In this document: positions 53,899-64,000 of the stretch, piece by piece
Layout: every line of letters starts with the position of its first letter
Numbering within the stretch: position 1 is the first letter of the stretch
Assembly: GCA_907165135.1 (NCBI GenBank)
Contig: OU015567.1
Coordinates: 11,785,001 to 11,849,000 of the forward strand
Reading direction: 5' to 3'
Length of the DNA stretch: 64,000 bases
Source: Oikopleura dioica
Lineage: Eukaryota > Chordata > Appendicularia > Copelata > Oikopleuridae
The notes under the pieces: generated by a model
Databases searched by the model: none
The model's input: the letters and a program-made list of their open reading frames with translations, nothing else
Told to the model about the DNA's origin: nothing
Program-made: the position numbers and the translations under genes

Positions 53899-56067
53899 AT
53901 GATCAAATGTGAGTTTTTGTAAGAAGAGAAAGTAACGAAATGACGTTTAGACTTGATTCGGAGGCTTGGAAATTCGAAAATGGAAGTTTGCTCGGTGCTC
54001 AGAGCAGAGTCACGTGCTAATTTTCATTTTAAAATATGGGGAAAGACCAGGAACATCAACAGAAGTACGTATGAACAAGACCAATCATCCTTACCATTCA
54101 TTTATGAGCATTTATTCATTCCTTCTTCAGTCGACTCTGATCCACTGGAAAAACTTGCCCACAGAATCAGTTGTATCCTCGAAAAAGACCTGAAGCGGCA
54201 GCAGCCGGCGAAAAAGAAGAGAAACGAAGATGGAACTGCTGAAAAATCGCCCTCGAAAGTACCGACAACGTTGTTGAAGAGCTTCGGGAAAGACTTAGAC
54301 TTGGAAACAACAAGTATTGATGATGCGCTGAGGTATAGCTATGTTTCTTTCGAAGTGGCCCAATGTATCTGTTTAGGTTAAAGGATTTGACCCTTCATGT
54401 TGGGGAAACAAGCTTCCGCTGCATCGTCAATCCGCCTAGAATAAAAGAACTGGCTATTACGCCGAAACCAATGGTCAATTTCAACGCTTTTGTCGACTGT
54501 AAAGCTCTCGATGCGAAGAATGGCGTCGTTTTTAAATGGTATGCTGGAGAAATGAGCGAATCCCCGGGAATTGAGAAGGATCCTATTGTGCTGGACACTA
54601 TCAGAGCTGGAGTCGATCTGACTTGCACAAAGAAAGGAGTTCAGAAGCCGACGTACTTTCGGCCGATTGGAGAGTCGAGGGAGAACAGATTCAAGATAGA
54701 CAAGGATTTAGAAGGGAAGATTCTCGTTTGTCTCGCATGTCCTGTTGTTGGTGAAGGAGATCCGTCTATTTCAGGAAGGTGCTTCTATAATAATCGAAAA
54801 AAGGTTGATAAATCCCCAAGAAAATGAAATTAAGCCCGTTAAAAGCTGCTGCTACCTCAAAACTGCCAGTTTCAGCCGGTCCCGGCCTCTGTCCCTACCA
54901 AACCCGTCAGGAAGAAGAGACTCAGCGTCGGTACTATGAAGAAAGCACCGATAAATTCCGCGTTGTCTCGTATAATATTCTGTCTGACGGTCTAGCGGAG
55001 ACAGAATTTTCCAAGGACGGATTGTTTCCATATTGTTCGGATGAATATGTCTCCTGGAATCACCGGAGCCACCTTTTGCTAGACGAGATCATTGGCTACA
55101 ATGCAGATATTGTCTGTCTACAAGAATTGGATTCAAAGATGTTCAGGGGAGAATTTTACAAGACGCTGGAAACTGAGGGATTTGAAGGAGTCTTTTCGAA
55201 CAAATCGGCCAGTCCTGAAGGAACCTGTGCGCTCTGGAGAAAAAAGAGTTTCGAGAAAGTCAGATTCAGTGAATATCCCATCAATGGAGCGCTTTTGGAC
55301 AAGGATGAAAAGCTTTTTGATGATTTGAGAGAAGTTGTCATGAAATGTAAGCCAGTAAAGAAAGCTCCGGATGGAAAAGAGTCTGAAAAAGAAAAGGGAA
55401 ATCAAAAGTCCGGCCAGCTGATTCTCCAACTGCCACATGTTCTACAAGTAGTGACGCTTAAAAACAAAGCAACGGGGAAAATCCTTCTTCTTTGCAACAC
55501 TCATCTTTTCTGGCACCCAAGAGGGAGCAACACAAGAGCCTTGCAGGCAATGGTCATTTCCAGGCTGATCAAAAGGGAGCAAGATCTTTTGGAGAAGGAA
55601 ACGGGGGAGCAAGTGCCGGTAGTATTCTGCGGAGATTTCAATTCGGTTCCCGAAAGGACAGCGGTGAGGTATTTGACCGGAGCGACCGTCTATCCTTATG
55701 ATCTAGGTATGATCAAAATACCGATAAACGAAAGGAAAAAACATGTTTAGATTTTTTCACGAGTGGCAAAGATGGAATTTTGCGATTTGAAAAGGAAGTT
55801 TCTTCCCCGATTGTTTTCGAGCATGGAGTGAGGCCACTACCAAGTAATGTCGACCCTTTAAAGCTGCGTTTATGAATCCTTTCAGAGTACAGCAACTTCG
55901 TAGCTCCTTTCATCGGCTTGTTGGACTTCATTCTCATCAACAACTTGGACTACGTCGAGAGCTGCAAAGATTTCAAGCATGAAGATGTGACGAAACACAG
56001 CGGGATTCCGTCAAAAGTGTTTCCTTCTGATCATTTAGCACAAGTTTCTGTATTGAAGTTCAGATAG
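53899..56067 (+). CDS. pde12: 2',5'-phosphodiesterase 12 (PDE12)-like exonuclease
   Basis: Exons 53899..53908, 53951..54064, 54131..54332, 54377..54778, 54835..55706, 55751..55843 and 55886..56067 encode 624 residues. PDE12 removes poly(A) from mitochondrial mRNAs and degrades 2-5A. The C-terminal endonuclease/exonuclease/phosphatase domain shows VSYNILSDGLAETEFS, ADIVCLQELD, NTHLFWHPRG, VFCGDFNSVP and the terminal SDH that completes the metal site. The upstream region (KDLTLHVGETSFRC, VFKWYAGE) matches the PDE12 N-terminal module. The start is a 10-bp exon (Met-Ile-Lys plus one base) that creates the basic N-terminus KYLIRRLGNSK, possibly a short mitochondrial signal; this tiny exon is the least certain part. 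All introns are GT-AG and 42-66 bp, except the one before the last exon. Confidence 0.92.
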
Positions 56068-56257
56068 TAATATATTACTTCGGTATCACGGATACACTTA
56101 CAAAAGTAATGAGCCAAAATATTTAGCATTACTTTTTGCATCGTCCTTCTATTGCAGGATATTCTCTAGAACAGCCGGTAAAATCATAGTTTTTCACGAA
56201 GTTGCATCACTCCGACAGATTTTAGCCGCAAGAGAGCAGATTTTTGAGCCTTAGAAA

Positions 56258-57113
56258 TGCCCGGTATTGACTTTTTAGATTTTAAATATAGTGAGACAAT
56301 TTTTCAGCCAAGAAAAAGACTTATCAGAAGGAAAACCTCGATGGAGTCATGACGAGGGCAGCAAGACGTATGAAGAGTATGTCTAATAATTTGACTGAAG
56401 AGAGTAATTTATGACTTTTATGTTGCTTTTGGTTTTCAAACCATTTCAGAGGCATACGAAGAAGCAAAGGTCACGCTGAGCCCAAGCGCAAGATCTCCAA
56501 CTCCGAGTGGAGATTTTACAACTCCGCTGTCCTCGCCCATCCGGACGTAAGTTGTAAGCAGAAATCCAAGCTTATTTTTTTCCTCAGGGAAGATGAAAAG
56601 GCTAAGAAAGCTCAACAACATCCTGGACCTCGGGTGATGAGCAATAAGCAAATTATCTGTAAGTCATGGAGTCTTTCATCTTTATAGCCATTTTAGTTTC
56701 TGTGAGTGTCGCACTCCTGGCCATCGTTGCCTTTCAAGTTGGCCGAAGCGATTGGGGCCAGGAAAAGGTCAGAATCATGCAGAACGCATGGGAGGACCAG
56801 CGAGTCCAGTGGCTTGAAGAAAACCCGACTCTCGATGGTACTTACCTTGGGTTTATCTTCATTGCGCGTTTGTTAAAAGAATATTCTAGCGATCGTAAAG
56901 ATGTTCTCGAAGAAAGCCGAGTCCCTCGACTTGGCCAAAATGTGGAACGAGCTGACCTGGGAAAACGTCAAGGAAAAAATGACCTGGACTGAGGTGAAAG
57001 AAGCCATCTCAGCAAGCTCGTTTGAAATCAAACGAGAAGAGTACAAGATCGCCAGCTGGTTCAACGCAGTCAAGGCTGCTTGGTACGAAGAAGACGATCA
57101 ACAGGAAGATTGA
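56258..57113 (+). CDS. Small single-pass membrane protein, unrecognised
   Basis: Exons 56258..56264, 56308..56376, 56450..56546, 56588..56658, 56697..56837 and 56890..57113 give 202 residues. The 7-bp first exon supplies MP and one base of the next codon; it is placed because a CCTTAG acceptor ends two bases before the ATG and the frame continues cleanly as AKKKTYQKENLD. Residues 1-80 are basic and Ser/Pro-rich, a membrane span follows (IIFSVSVALLAIVAFQV), and the rest is a long charged helix with several Trp (DLAKMWNELTWENVKEKMTW). It looks like a tail-in, helical membrane protein of the ER or mitochondria, but I do not recognise it. It starts 190 bp after PDE12 on the same strand, so it may be its operon partner. 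Confidence 0.75.
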
Positions 57114-57299
57114 TCAAAAAATTTTTTCATTTATTTATTCTTTTTGTTAGTTATACAGTATATTCACCACCCTGCCACTTACACTGAATAAATATTCACA
57201 AATTGAAACTCGGCGCGCAATCGATGCAGCCCAAAAAGCAGGCGCCATAACGCGCACACATGCGGGAGAGCACGGTGTTCCACTCGCGCTCCGTTCCCC

Positions 57300-57490
57300 A
57301 TCGCTTCCGGCCTTTGTGGCTAAGATCAAGTGTAGTATCTGTTCTTCTCAGTGTGACAGCTGGGACCGTCCCTACTGGGACGTCTATTGTCACCCTGATT
57401 TTTGGAACTAGGGATGTAGTTAGGGGCTTGCTCCGCTCTTCCCACGGGTTGACTCGCTATTGCAGTACCGGCGAGCTCGGCCCACTCCCC
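57300..57490 (+). ncRNA. U2 spliceosomal snRNA
   Basis: The start ATCGCTTCCGGCC.TTGTGGCTAAGATCAAGTGTAGTATCTGTTCTT is U2, with the branch-point-pairing GTAGTA at 57332-57337. A strong hairpin (GTCCC.ACTGGGAC) follows, then the Sm site ATTTTTGG (57398-57405), GGGGCTTGCTCCGCTC and the 3' loop GGTATTGCAGTACC. U2 selects the intron branch point. The 5' half and Sm region match the animal consensus; stem IIa/IIb and the 3' stems are divergent. The 3' end is approximate. Confidence 0.93.
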
Positions 57491-57704
57491 CACGGGGGAG
57501 AAACATAATCGGAACAAACATGAAAACCCGGTAACAGCCGAATAAATACCGTAACTAGTTATTCTCATTTGGGCCAGCTGTCAGGGGATATCCCGCTTCC
57601 GAAATATGTACTACCGTTTGCCATTTTCTCAGAAGCAGGGCCGGATTACCGGTCAGAGTCAACACGATTCCTGAGCGCTAAATACGAATCAGAACTCAAA
57701 GAGC

Positions 57705-59820
57705 ATGAGTACGAGAAACTCACAAATAAAAAACGAAGAAGTTTTCTGTCGAGGGTGCCATTGTACAGGAACACTCTATGTTTCCAATGGACAGGTCAAC
57801 CTTGTTCCTTTCCCGTCTAAGCCCCACTTCTTCACCCAGAAGTTCGGCGTTATCTTTCACAAACAGTAAGATCAATAAATAATTCAAAATCTTGATTGAA
57901 TATTAGCGGTGGCGGTACCAATCGACAATGGGCTGCGTACATGAGTTTGGGAACAATTTTCTGGTTATCAATAGTGCTAATAACAAATTATATTGGGCTC
58001 GAGAAGCTCACTTCTCATCTGACCTTCTTGACAACTACGTGCAATAGAGAATACAAAGTTTGCATCCAGCGTGGTCTCTTTTATGATGACTGTGTTGATG
58101 CATTTGATGACTGCAGAGGGACGAAAGTATTTAAATTCCCAGAATATCATCATTATTTGGAAGCTCATATTCGAAGGCCGATTGTACAAGACATGTATAA
58201 TTACACAGAACTTGAACAGATAACGAATCGCAAAAGATGCAAGAGTTATGAGTTTTACGACTTAAAGATTTGCAGGTCTCTCTGTCCTATTCAGGGCGAG
58301 GGAGTTTTAGAATGCAACACGATATGTCGCCAACTTCTTGGGAGTAAAACTGGACTTTGGGGACTTATATGTCCTGGAGACGAGCTATGCCCAAATGGAT
58401 GTCCATGTCCGCATTATGAGTGTGAACAGATTTCAGATAATAGCATGCTTCAAGTTGGTTGGTACTCTGGACACTTGGATGATTATTTTGACCCGGCATT
58501 AATCGGGCCTGTTGTTATGAACTCGTGGTATGAACTCTCGGAGTTGACAATCATGAGGATTGATGGATCCTTACTTGCCCTCTATGACTATAGAACTGGT
58601 AACAAGACTATTTATAAAAACGTTCATTTTGGAAGACCATATGGGGTAAACTCTGGATGGAATGGACATAATTTTGGGGGGTTTGAACGTCCTGATGCTG
58701 ATTATTACGATTCGTATGGTAACGCGGTTCATTGGGCACCAGCTGAAGTGGACAAGAATAATGTTTATGTCATGCAAGCAGAACCAGCGACTTCGGTTTT
58801 CTACGAAGGAAGGATTTTATAGTTCTTCTCTAAAGATTCTGCAGCGATTTGAAATAATAATTTATCCTTCTAAAGATGAACATTATTTAGTAACTATGGA
58901 TTTGAGGGTGTTCAAGCTCCTTCATGATGGGAACATAGATGATCTTAACCTAGACATTGACCATCGCAGGATGTTCCGTTATGAAAGGATAAAATTTAAT
59001 CAAGGAGGAGTAGTTGCCGGTTTTAAAGGTCGCATTTATTTTTGCCAGCTCCACATACTTCGAGATGGTTGCTACTACGCGCTTTTTGAGAAAAATGCCA
59101 AGATCTATAGATTGAGTGGTAACAAAAATATCTTCCATAGAAAGAAGCTAAATGAACTCAACACTTGTAGCATATATTCCAAATCGTCACTCCGCAAGAT
59201 CGCATATGACAGTTTGGGACGAAGAGCTTCATATTAGTAGTGTGAGGTTACAAATGGGAGCATATGGCTATTTCAGTGAAAATTATATAAGAGTTTCAAG
59301 CTCGTCTAATCCAGGTTTGGAAACTTATCCCGTACGCTTGATAATTTTGAAGCTATAAAATGGACAAGAGATGAAAACATGCGTGGCTCTTATTCATCTG
59401 TTAGAAATTACTGTTTTCCACACTGTAATGGAGATATTTATCTGAATGATGCTTTTCCGATTCCCGATCGAGAGGGCGTGCTTATTTTAGCGACGTACTC
59501 ATTCAATTTTTTCGATCTAGCCACCCACAGCTGGGAATGTAATAGATTACTGGTTGCTTACAGGTTTTCCATCATAAAGAAAAATATCTTTCTTTTGTAG
59601 AATCAGGAGTGGTATCTTCGTAAAAATCGATCATAAGCTCATCTACTACAGAAACAACAACTTTAAAATTTTCGACATCAAAGCCTTCGAATCTTACGGA
59701 GATATTGCAATTACTACGAACCAATATGACGAGACAAAAATTATAACATGGGATTTAAATGAAGAAAGGATGGTTATATCAAGGAAGGTCTTGTTTGACA
59801 TTGATCTGATTGCTATCTGA
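57705..59820 (+). CDS. Type II membrane protein with Cys-rich and propeller-like ectodomain, unrecognised
   Basis: Exons 57705..57865, 57907..58804, 58845..59118, 59171..59314, 59353..59563 and 59601..59820 join in phase to 635 residues. A cytoplasmic part of about 65 residues with CRGCHC precedes one membrane span (LGTIFWLSIVLITNYIG). The ectodomain has a Cys-rich block (CNREYKVC, DDCVDAFDDC, CPNGCPCPHYEC) and then about 400 residues of repeated strand-like segments (VVAGFKGRIYFCQL, HKLIYYRNNNFKIFDIK) that look like a beta-propeller. Without splicing the gene appears broken into four frames; the joins restore one frame. Intron 58805..58844 is GA-AG and 40 bp, the others GT-AG. The ATG follows a GAATCAG acceptor by 12 bp. 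I cannot name the family; it could be lineage-specific. Confidence 0.75.
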
Positions 59821-60122
59821 ACTTAAGACATTAAATTTGCCAAATTGCGATTTTTCTGCTCAAATAAAAACTTAAGAAATAAAGTTTTATGACCTTATTT
59901 CATCCAGAGACGTGTTCTTGCAATGTTTATTCAAGGCTGAACTTAGAAGGGGTCAAGGGCAGTGAGGTGCGTGAAGATAACCGGGTTAAATGGGTAGGGT
60001 GTCAGTGGATGAGTGCTCTTGCGAAGAGAGAAATCGAGCACAATCATTGTCAAGCTTAGCAAATTATGTGAGCGGGAATGGGAGGTGAAGTTCCAATGAT
60101 TTATGTACAGAGAGCGGGGAGT
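59821..60122. other. Convergent intergenic region
   Basis: Contains the 3' ends of two convergent genes, with AATAAA-type signals near 59862 and 59878 for the plus-strand gene. Nothing else is seen. Confidence 0.4.
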
Positions 60123-63100
60123 TTACTCGATCTCTTTAACTCCTCGCTTGATCCAGGCCAACCATTCTTCTTTGGTGTGTTGCGGCGCTGTGACATGCAT
60201 CAAATCGGCAGCCTTTTCAAACGCGACTCTGAATGAATGAATGCCATTTGAATACTTTAAAATATTAAATCACCTCAGCTTGTTATCTGATTCCTCAGAG
60301 CTAGACTCGGAGTCAGAAGTCGAGGGTGCGACAACTGTGTTGTCGATTTGTTCGGAAGTTGTATCATCATTCTCATCAAGATCGTCCATCTATAGAACTG
60401 TAATCTCATAAAGTGCATTGATTAGTACCTTTTCGGCGTCGATCAGCGGCTGAGCATCCTTTTCTACGGCATTCGATTGGATGGATTGCCGATCTTTTTT
60501 CATGAACGATCCAGGGAACTTCTCGATAATGTCCACCCCATCGACGAGAATGAGCGCGTCAGCTGTCACTGGGCCAGTCGCGTTGACATTCTGGATCGTT
60601 TTTGGCATTCCTTCCTTGCTGTAGATCTAAAAAAGAGTCGAATTAATGGGTGTAGGGCGGCCACGTTCTGCAGCAGAACGGCGTTCTGCAAATGCAGAAT
60701 GGCGTTCTGTAAATACAGAACGGCGTTCTGCACTCAAAAAATATATGCGCTTCGCGCCTGTCTTAAAGGAAATCTCAGAATTTCTAAAGTCAGGAGTTAC
60801 TATTTCAGCATAGCTGAATGCGTTAAAACTGAAAAGAATCAAGTTACATCGTTAAAAAAAATCCTTATGCAGAACGCCATTCTGCATTTGCAGAACGCCG
60901 TTCTGTATTTGCAGAACGCCGTTCTGGCAGAACGTGGCCGCCCGTCACCCGAATTAATGATTGCCTCATTCGGTTTTCTTACCTCATCGAGAAAGTTGTT
61001 AACAGCTTGTTCGTCGCCATCGAATTGCCAGCCAGACTGAACGAAAAAGTACATCATCGGCTCTTTGCATTGCTCTTCCGTGATCTTTCGACAGGACTGC
61101 TCGTAGTTTTCATTCTTGATCTCTGTCTCGTTTCCATAGTCGACGAAGAAGACTGTGAAGATGTGATCTTTCTTCTCCATGACACAGGCTCTGTACCAAG
61201 ATTTATCTTCGTCCCACTGCGCGATGATGAAATCACCTTCTTCCGGCAATTCGAGCAGTCGGTCTTGGTGAGGCGCGCATTTCTCAAGTTCCTCCTGAAG
61301 CACGTCAAGGCGTTCTTCGGGATCACCTCGAGCGATAAGGAAGCCATTTTTGTCGAAAGCCTGGATTTGAGTATCCTCGTCTCCTCGGAGCGGAATCGTA
61401 AGCCTTTGATCAGAGGCCTCTTCTAAAGCTGGGCTCTCGGGTGTGTTCTTTTTGGGCTCTTCTTCTTCAGCTAATGAAACTCGGGTAACTCCTGTTTCCT
61501 CGTTGCATGAAACAGTTGTCGGTTGAATAACAAAGTCCGGATTTTCATCAAGGCTTTGGTTGAGGTCCTCGAAGTACTTGTCTTCCGCGTCTGCGAAACT
61601 CAACATCGAGAAGGCCGCCGGACGGGCATATTCTGCGGACACTTCCCAAAGATCTTCAGCTTTCTTCACAGAACTGGAGTAGCCGAAATCTATCCAGAGC
61701 AGCACAAACTCACCCCCGCTATTGATATCAATAATCTGAGCTCGTGAGTTCCCGTCCGGGGTTGGGGAGATGCAGAAGTCGCCGATTTTGGGATTCATGA
61801 TCTGCTTTTTGTTCTTGATCGCATCGAGGGACTCGGTGAAGCTTTCAGTCCAGTCAAGGTCAGAATCGGCCACGCTTCCAATCACATAGTATTGGCCGTT
61901 CATTCTTACAACGTCCGAAACAAGAAGCGACTGAGACGGGCCCGAGTAACTCTCGTAACGGATGAGGTTCACTCGGTTCGATCCTTCTTCCGCCATTTCT
62001 TCTACCTGCTCGGTGGCTTTCTCGCTGCCGCAGCTCTCGGAAATAGGCTCTTCATCCTCCGAAATAGATGGGAGAGAGTGTTTTTCAACAAGAGGAACTT
62101 CTTCCTCGTAAATTTCTGTTTTTGGGATGACCTCGGGCTCTTCCGAAGTTTCCCCTTCGAACATTCCGGAAAATTTATCCATAAGAACGATGTCTTCTCC
62201 ATCAATGAGAACTTTCGCGGAGGCGGAATTCGGGCCAGATTGAACAACGCCCTCGATCTCTTTCTTGACTTTGTTGTTCTCATAAATATCATCAAGAAAC
62301 TGGTTCACAGTTTCTTCTTCTCCATTGAATGGGCATCTGATATTGACCCAGAAGAAAAACATCGGTTCTCTCGCCTGCGCTTCGTCGATCTTTCGACAGG
62401 AATCCCCAACGCACGACTTGGTAATCTCTGCGCAATTTCCATAGTCTGTGAAAAAGACGAGAATGTTGTTTTCATCTTCGCTCTGGACGAAAGCACGATA
62501 CCATCGGTCGTCTTCCTCCCATTTCGCAATGATGAAATCGCCAATAGCTGGGGGATGCGAAAGCTGTTGCAATTTGAGGGCTTCAGATTGAAGACGATCG
62601 TCGAGACCTTCCAACTCGCTTGATTCGTCCACACGTGCGACAAGGAAGCCTTTTTCTGCACAAAACTCCTGAATGCCCACGACGAGTTTGTCTGAGCTTG
62701 GAATCTGAATAACAACTTTTGGATCAGAATCTCCAGGGGCGGATTCAGAAGGTGCGTCCTTAGTGTTTTCCACGTTCTTCGATGCTGTCGGGTCCTCAAG
62801 CGAAGAATTCTCTTCGGATTTTTCAACATCGCTCTCATCTGCAACGGACGCTATCTCGTCCGCCTGATTAGACTCTTCCTCAACAGACTGCTCCAATTCA
62901 AGATTATTGATCTTGCTGTTGTTTGATTCTTCAAACTAAAAAAAGATTCCTTTATCTATACTTAGGAGTAAAAAACCTTGTCAGAGTCGAGAACTGGCTT
63001 GGAATCTTCTTCTTGTTCCTCCTCGTCGTCCTTTGAGGAAGTAGACATACCCTCCGATTTGAACTTTCCAGGGAACATATCCAGAATATCCACTCCATCA

Positions 63101-64000
63101 ACAAGAATAAGAGCGCTCGCCGAGATTGGTCCGGTCACTTTTATTGCCTGCAACTTTTTCGCCATTTCAGCTTTGTCGTAAATCTAAATATCATTATTTT
63201 AAAATATCAAAAGAATAATGGTCGTTTACCTCTTCCAAATAGGCATTCACAGCGTCTCTATCGCCATCAAATACCCAGCCAGAGTGTACCATAAAGGACA
63301 TCATCGGCTCGTCGCACTGGGTATCGAGTATCTCTCGACAAGATTTTGGGCATTTGTCATTGCTGATTTCTGCCTCGTTTCCAAAGTCAACGAAGAAAAC
63401 CTTGAAGCTGCTATCGGTTTTCTCTACGACGTAAGCCCTGTACCAGCAGTTGTCTTCGTCCCACTGCGCGATAATGAAATCGCCGACATTGGGAAGCTCA
63501 AGAAGTGGACTCTGGCTCGGTGCAGCCTCATCAAGATGAGTCTGAATTGCTGTTAATTTTTCTTCTGTATTTGTAAGAAGGACAATGAATCCTCTCTCAG
63601 GGACAAATTCCTCGATAATGACGTCCGTAGCTTCCACGGGCACTGGAATCTTGAGATCTGAGGCTTTCTCTGGGGCTTCTTCTAAAGCCGGGGTCAGAGG
63701 AGGTTTAATGTTTACAGCCTCTTTTTTCTCAGATCGAACGCGAGTTATTCCTGTTTCTTCATCACAGGAAATGAAGGCTGGTCCAATTTCAAGCTCTGGA
63801 TTTTCATCGAGGGCTTTCGTCATCTTCTCGAAGAACTCGTCATCTTCGTCTTCAAAGTCCAAGAGAGAACACGCTGCCGGACGACCGAATTCAGAAGTCA
63901 CTTCCCAAAGATTTTCAGCCCCTTTGATAGTGCTGAAGTATCCGAAATCGATCCAAAGAATCTCGAACTTCTCATCGCCAGAGATCCCCATGATCTGTCC
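60123..64000 (-). CDS. Multi-Tudor-domain protein, 5' part outside the window
   Basis: Minus-strand exons from the right edge are >64000..63230, 63183..62977, 62935..60983, 60626..60429, 60389..60274 and 60228..60123, more than 1100 residues, all GT-AG. Tudor domains bind methylated arginine; multi-Tudor proteins organise germ granules and the piRNA pathway. Repeats show GDFIIAQWDED.WYRA.V and FFVDYGNE.EI (near 63400, 62500 and 61200), and a second type reads LLWIDFGYSS with LWEV.AE..RPAA (near 63900 and 61680). A conserved linker (VTGPISASALILVDGVDI) recurs three times. The last exons are acidic and Ser-rich, ending WLAWIKRGVKEIE. Intron 60627..60982 contains a young MITE. Because the start lies outside, full domain number and orthology (TDRD1-like or other) remain open. 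Confidence 0.88.
60648..60950. mobile_element. hAT-like MITE with tandem-repeat arms, in a Tudor-gene intron
   Basis: Ends GGGTG..GGGCGGCCACG and its complement CGTGGCCGCCC..CACCC, flanked by the 8-bp duplication GAATTAAT (60640-60647 and 60951-60958). Each arm holds about three copies of a 21-bp unit built on CAGAACGGCGTTCTG, itself palindromic. There is no transposase ORF. The perfect target duplication and near-identical arms point to a recent insertion. Confidence 0.88.

Noticed and set aside
57147..57568. Several small ORFs on both strands around 57.2-57.5 kb
   Set aside because: They overlie the U2 snRNA and its flanks.
60660..60735. Regular 21-bp repeats resembling a CRISPR array
   Set aside because: No unique spacers; they are arms of an inverted-repeat MITE with target duplications in a eukaryotic intron.
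61892..62623. 243-codon plus-strand ORF inside the Tudor gene
   Set aside because: Antisense shadow of a long exon with clear Tudor motifs.

Overview
The window looks like chromosomal DNA of an appendicularian tunicate, most probably Oikopleura dioica or a close relative; the species is inferred, not proven. The evidence is about 24 protein genes in 64 kb on both strands, with animal-specific products (EXT1, PDE12, gamma-adaptin, a p55 MAGUK, Kintoun). Introns are mostly 40-190 bp, and a clear minority start with GA, GC or GG instead of GT while still ending in AG. Many ATGs lie 0-15 bases after an intron-like 3' splice site, as expected for spliced-leader trans-splicing and operons. Every exon set below was joined by hand from reading frames and splice sites; phases close for all genes except the spots flagged. 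Layout. 1-3.5 kb, minus: CDK20-like kinase (cut by the window edge) and a sugar nucleotidyltransferase. 3.5-8.1 kb: gene-poor, with a 1 kb fold-back element. 8.1-11.0 kb, plus: Kintoun/DNAAF2-like gene and, 9 nt behind its stop, an unknown second cistron. 11.2-12.3 kb, minus: ABHD14A-like hydrolase. 12.7-18.4 kb: a duplicated block of a secreted chitin-binding gene (minus) and an ELO fatty-acid elongase (plus); the second elongase is only a fossil exon, and the second chitin-binding gene has its leader split by a 2.1 kb pair of hAT-like elements, one inserted into the other. 19.3-26.2 kb, plus: two tandem long-chain acyl-CoA synthetases. 28-31.5 kb: a secreted PLA2-like protein lacking the catalytic His-Asp pair, a TTAA-flanked MITE and an orphan gene. 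31.9 kb: U4 snRNA. 32.4-34.6 kb, minus: two UBE2J-like ubiquitin E2 genes with SUMO-interacting-motif-like tails instead of a membrane anchor. 35.0-52.7 kb, almost all minus: EXT1, PDHA, two unrecognised genes (one long, charged and probably nuclear), AP-1 gamma-adaptin, MPP2/6-like MAGUK and an IAH1-like esterase. 53.9-59.8 kb, plus: PDE12, a small single-pass membrane protein, U2 snRNA and an unrecognised type II membrane protein. 60.1-64 kb, minus: a multi-Tudor gene that leaves the window, with a young hAT-like MITE in one intron. How it fits together: most genes are unrelated housekeeping genes packed tightly. Functional themes are lipid metabolism (elongase, two ACSLs), secretion, matrix and trafficking (chitin-binding proteins, EXT1, AP-1), ciliary functions (CDK20, DNAAF2) and the splicing machinery itself (U2 and U4 genes beside many non-GT introns). 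No CRISPR, virus or bacterial-type system is seen.
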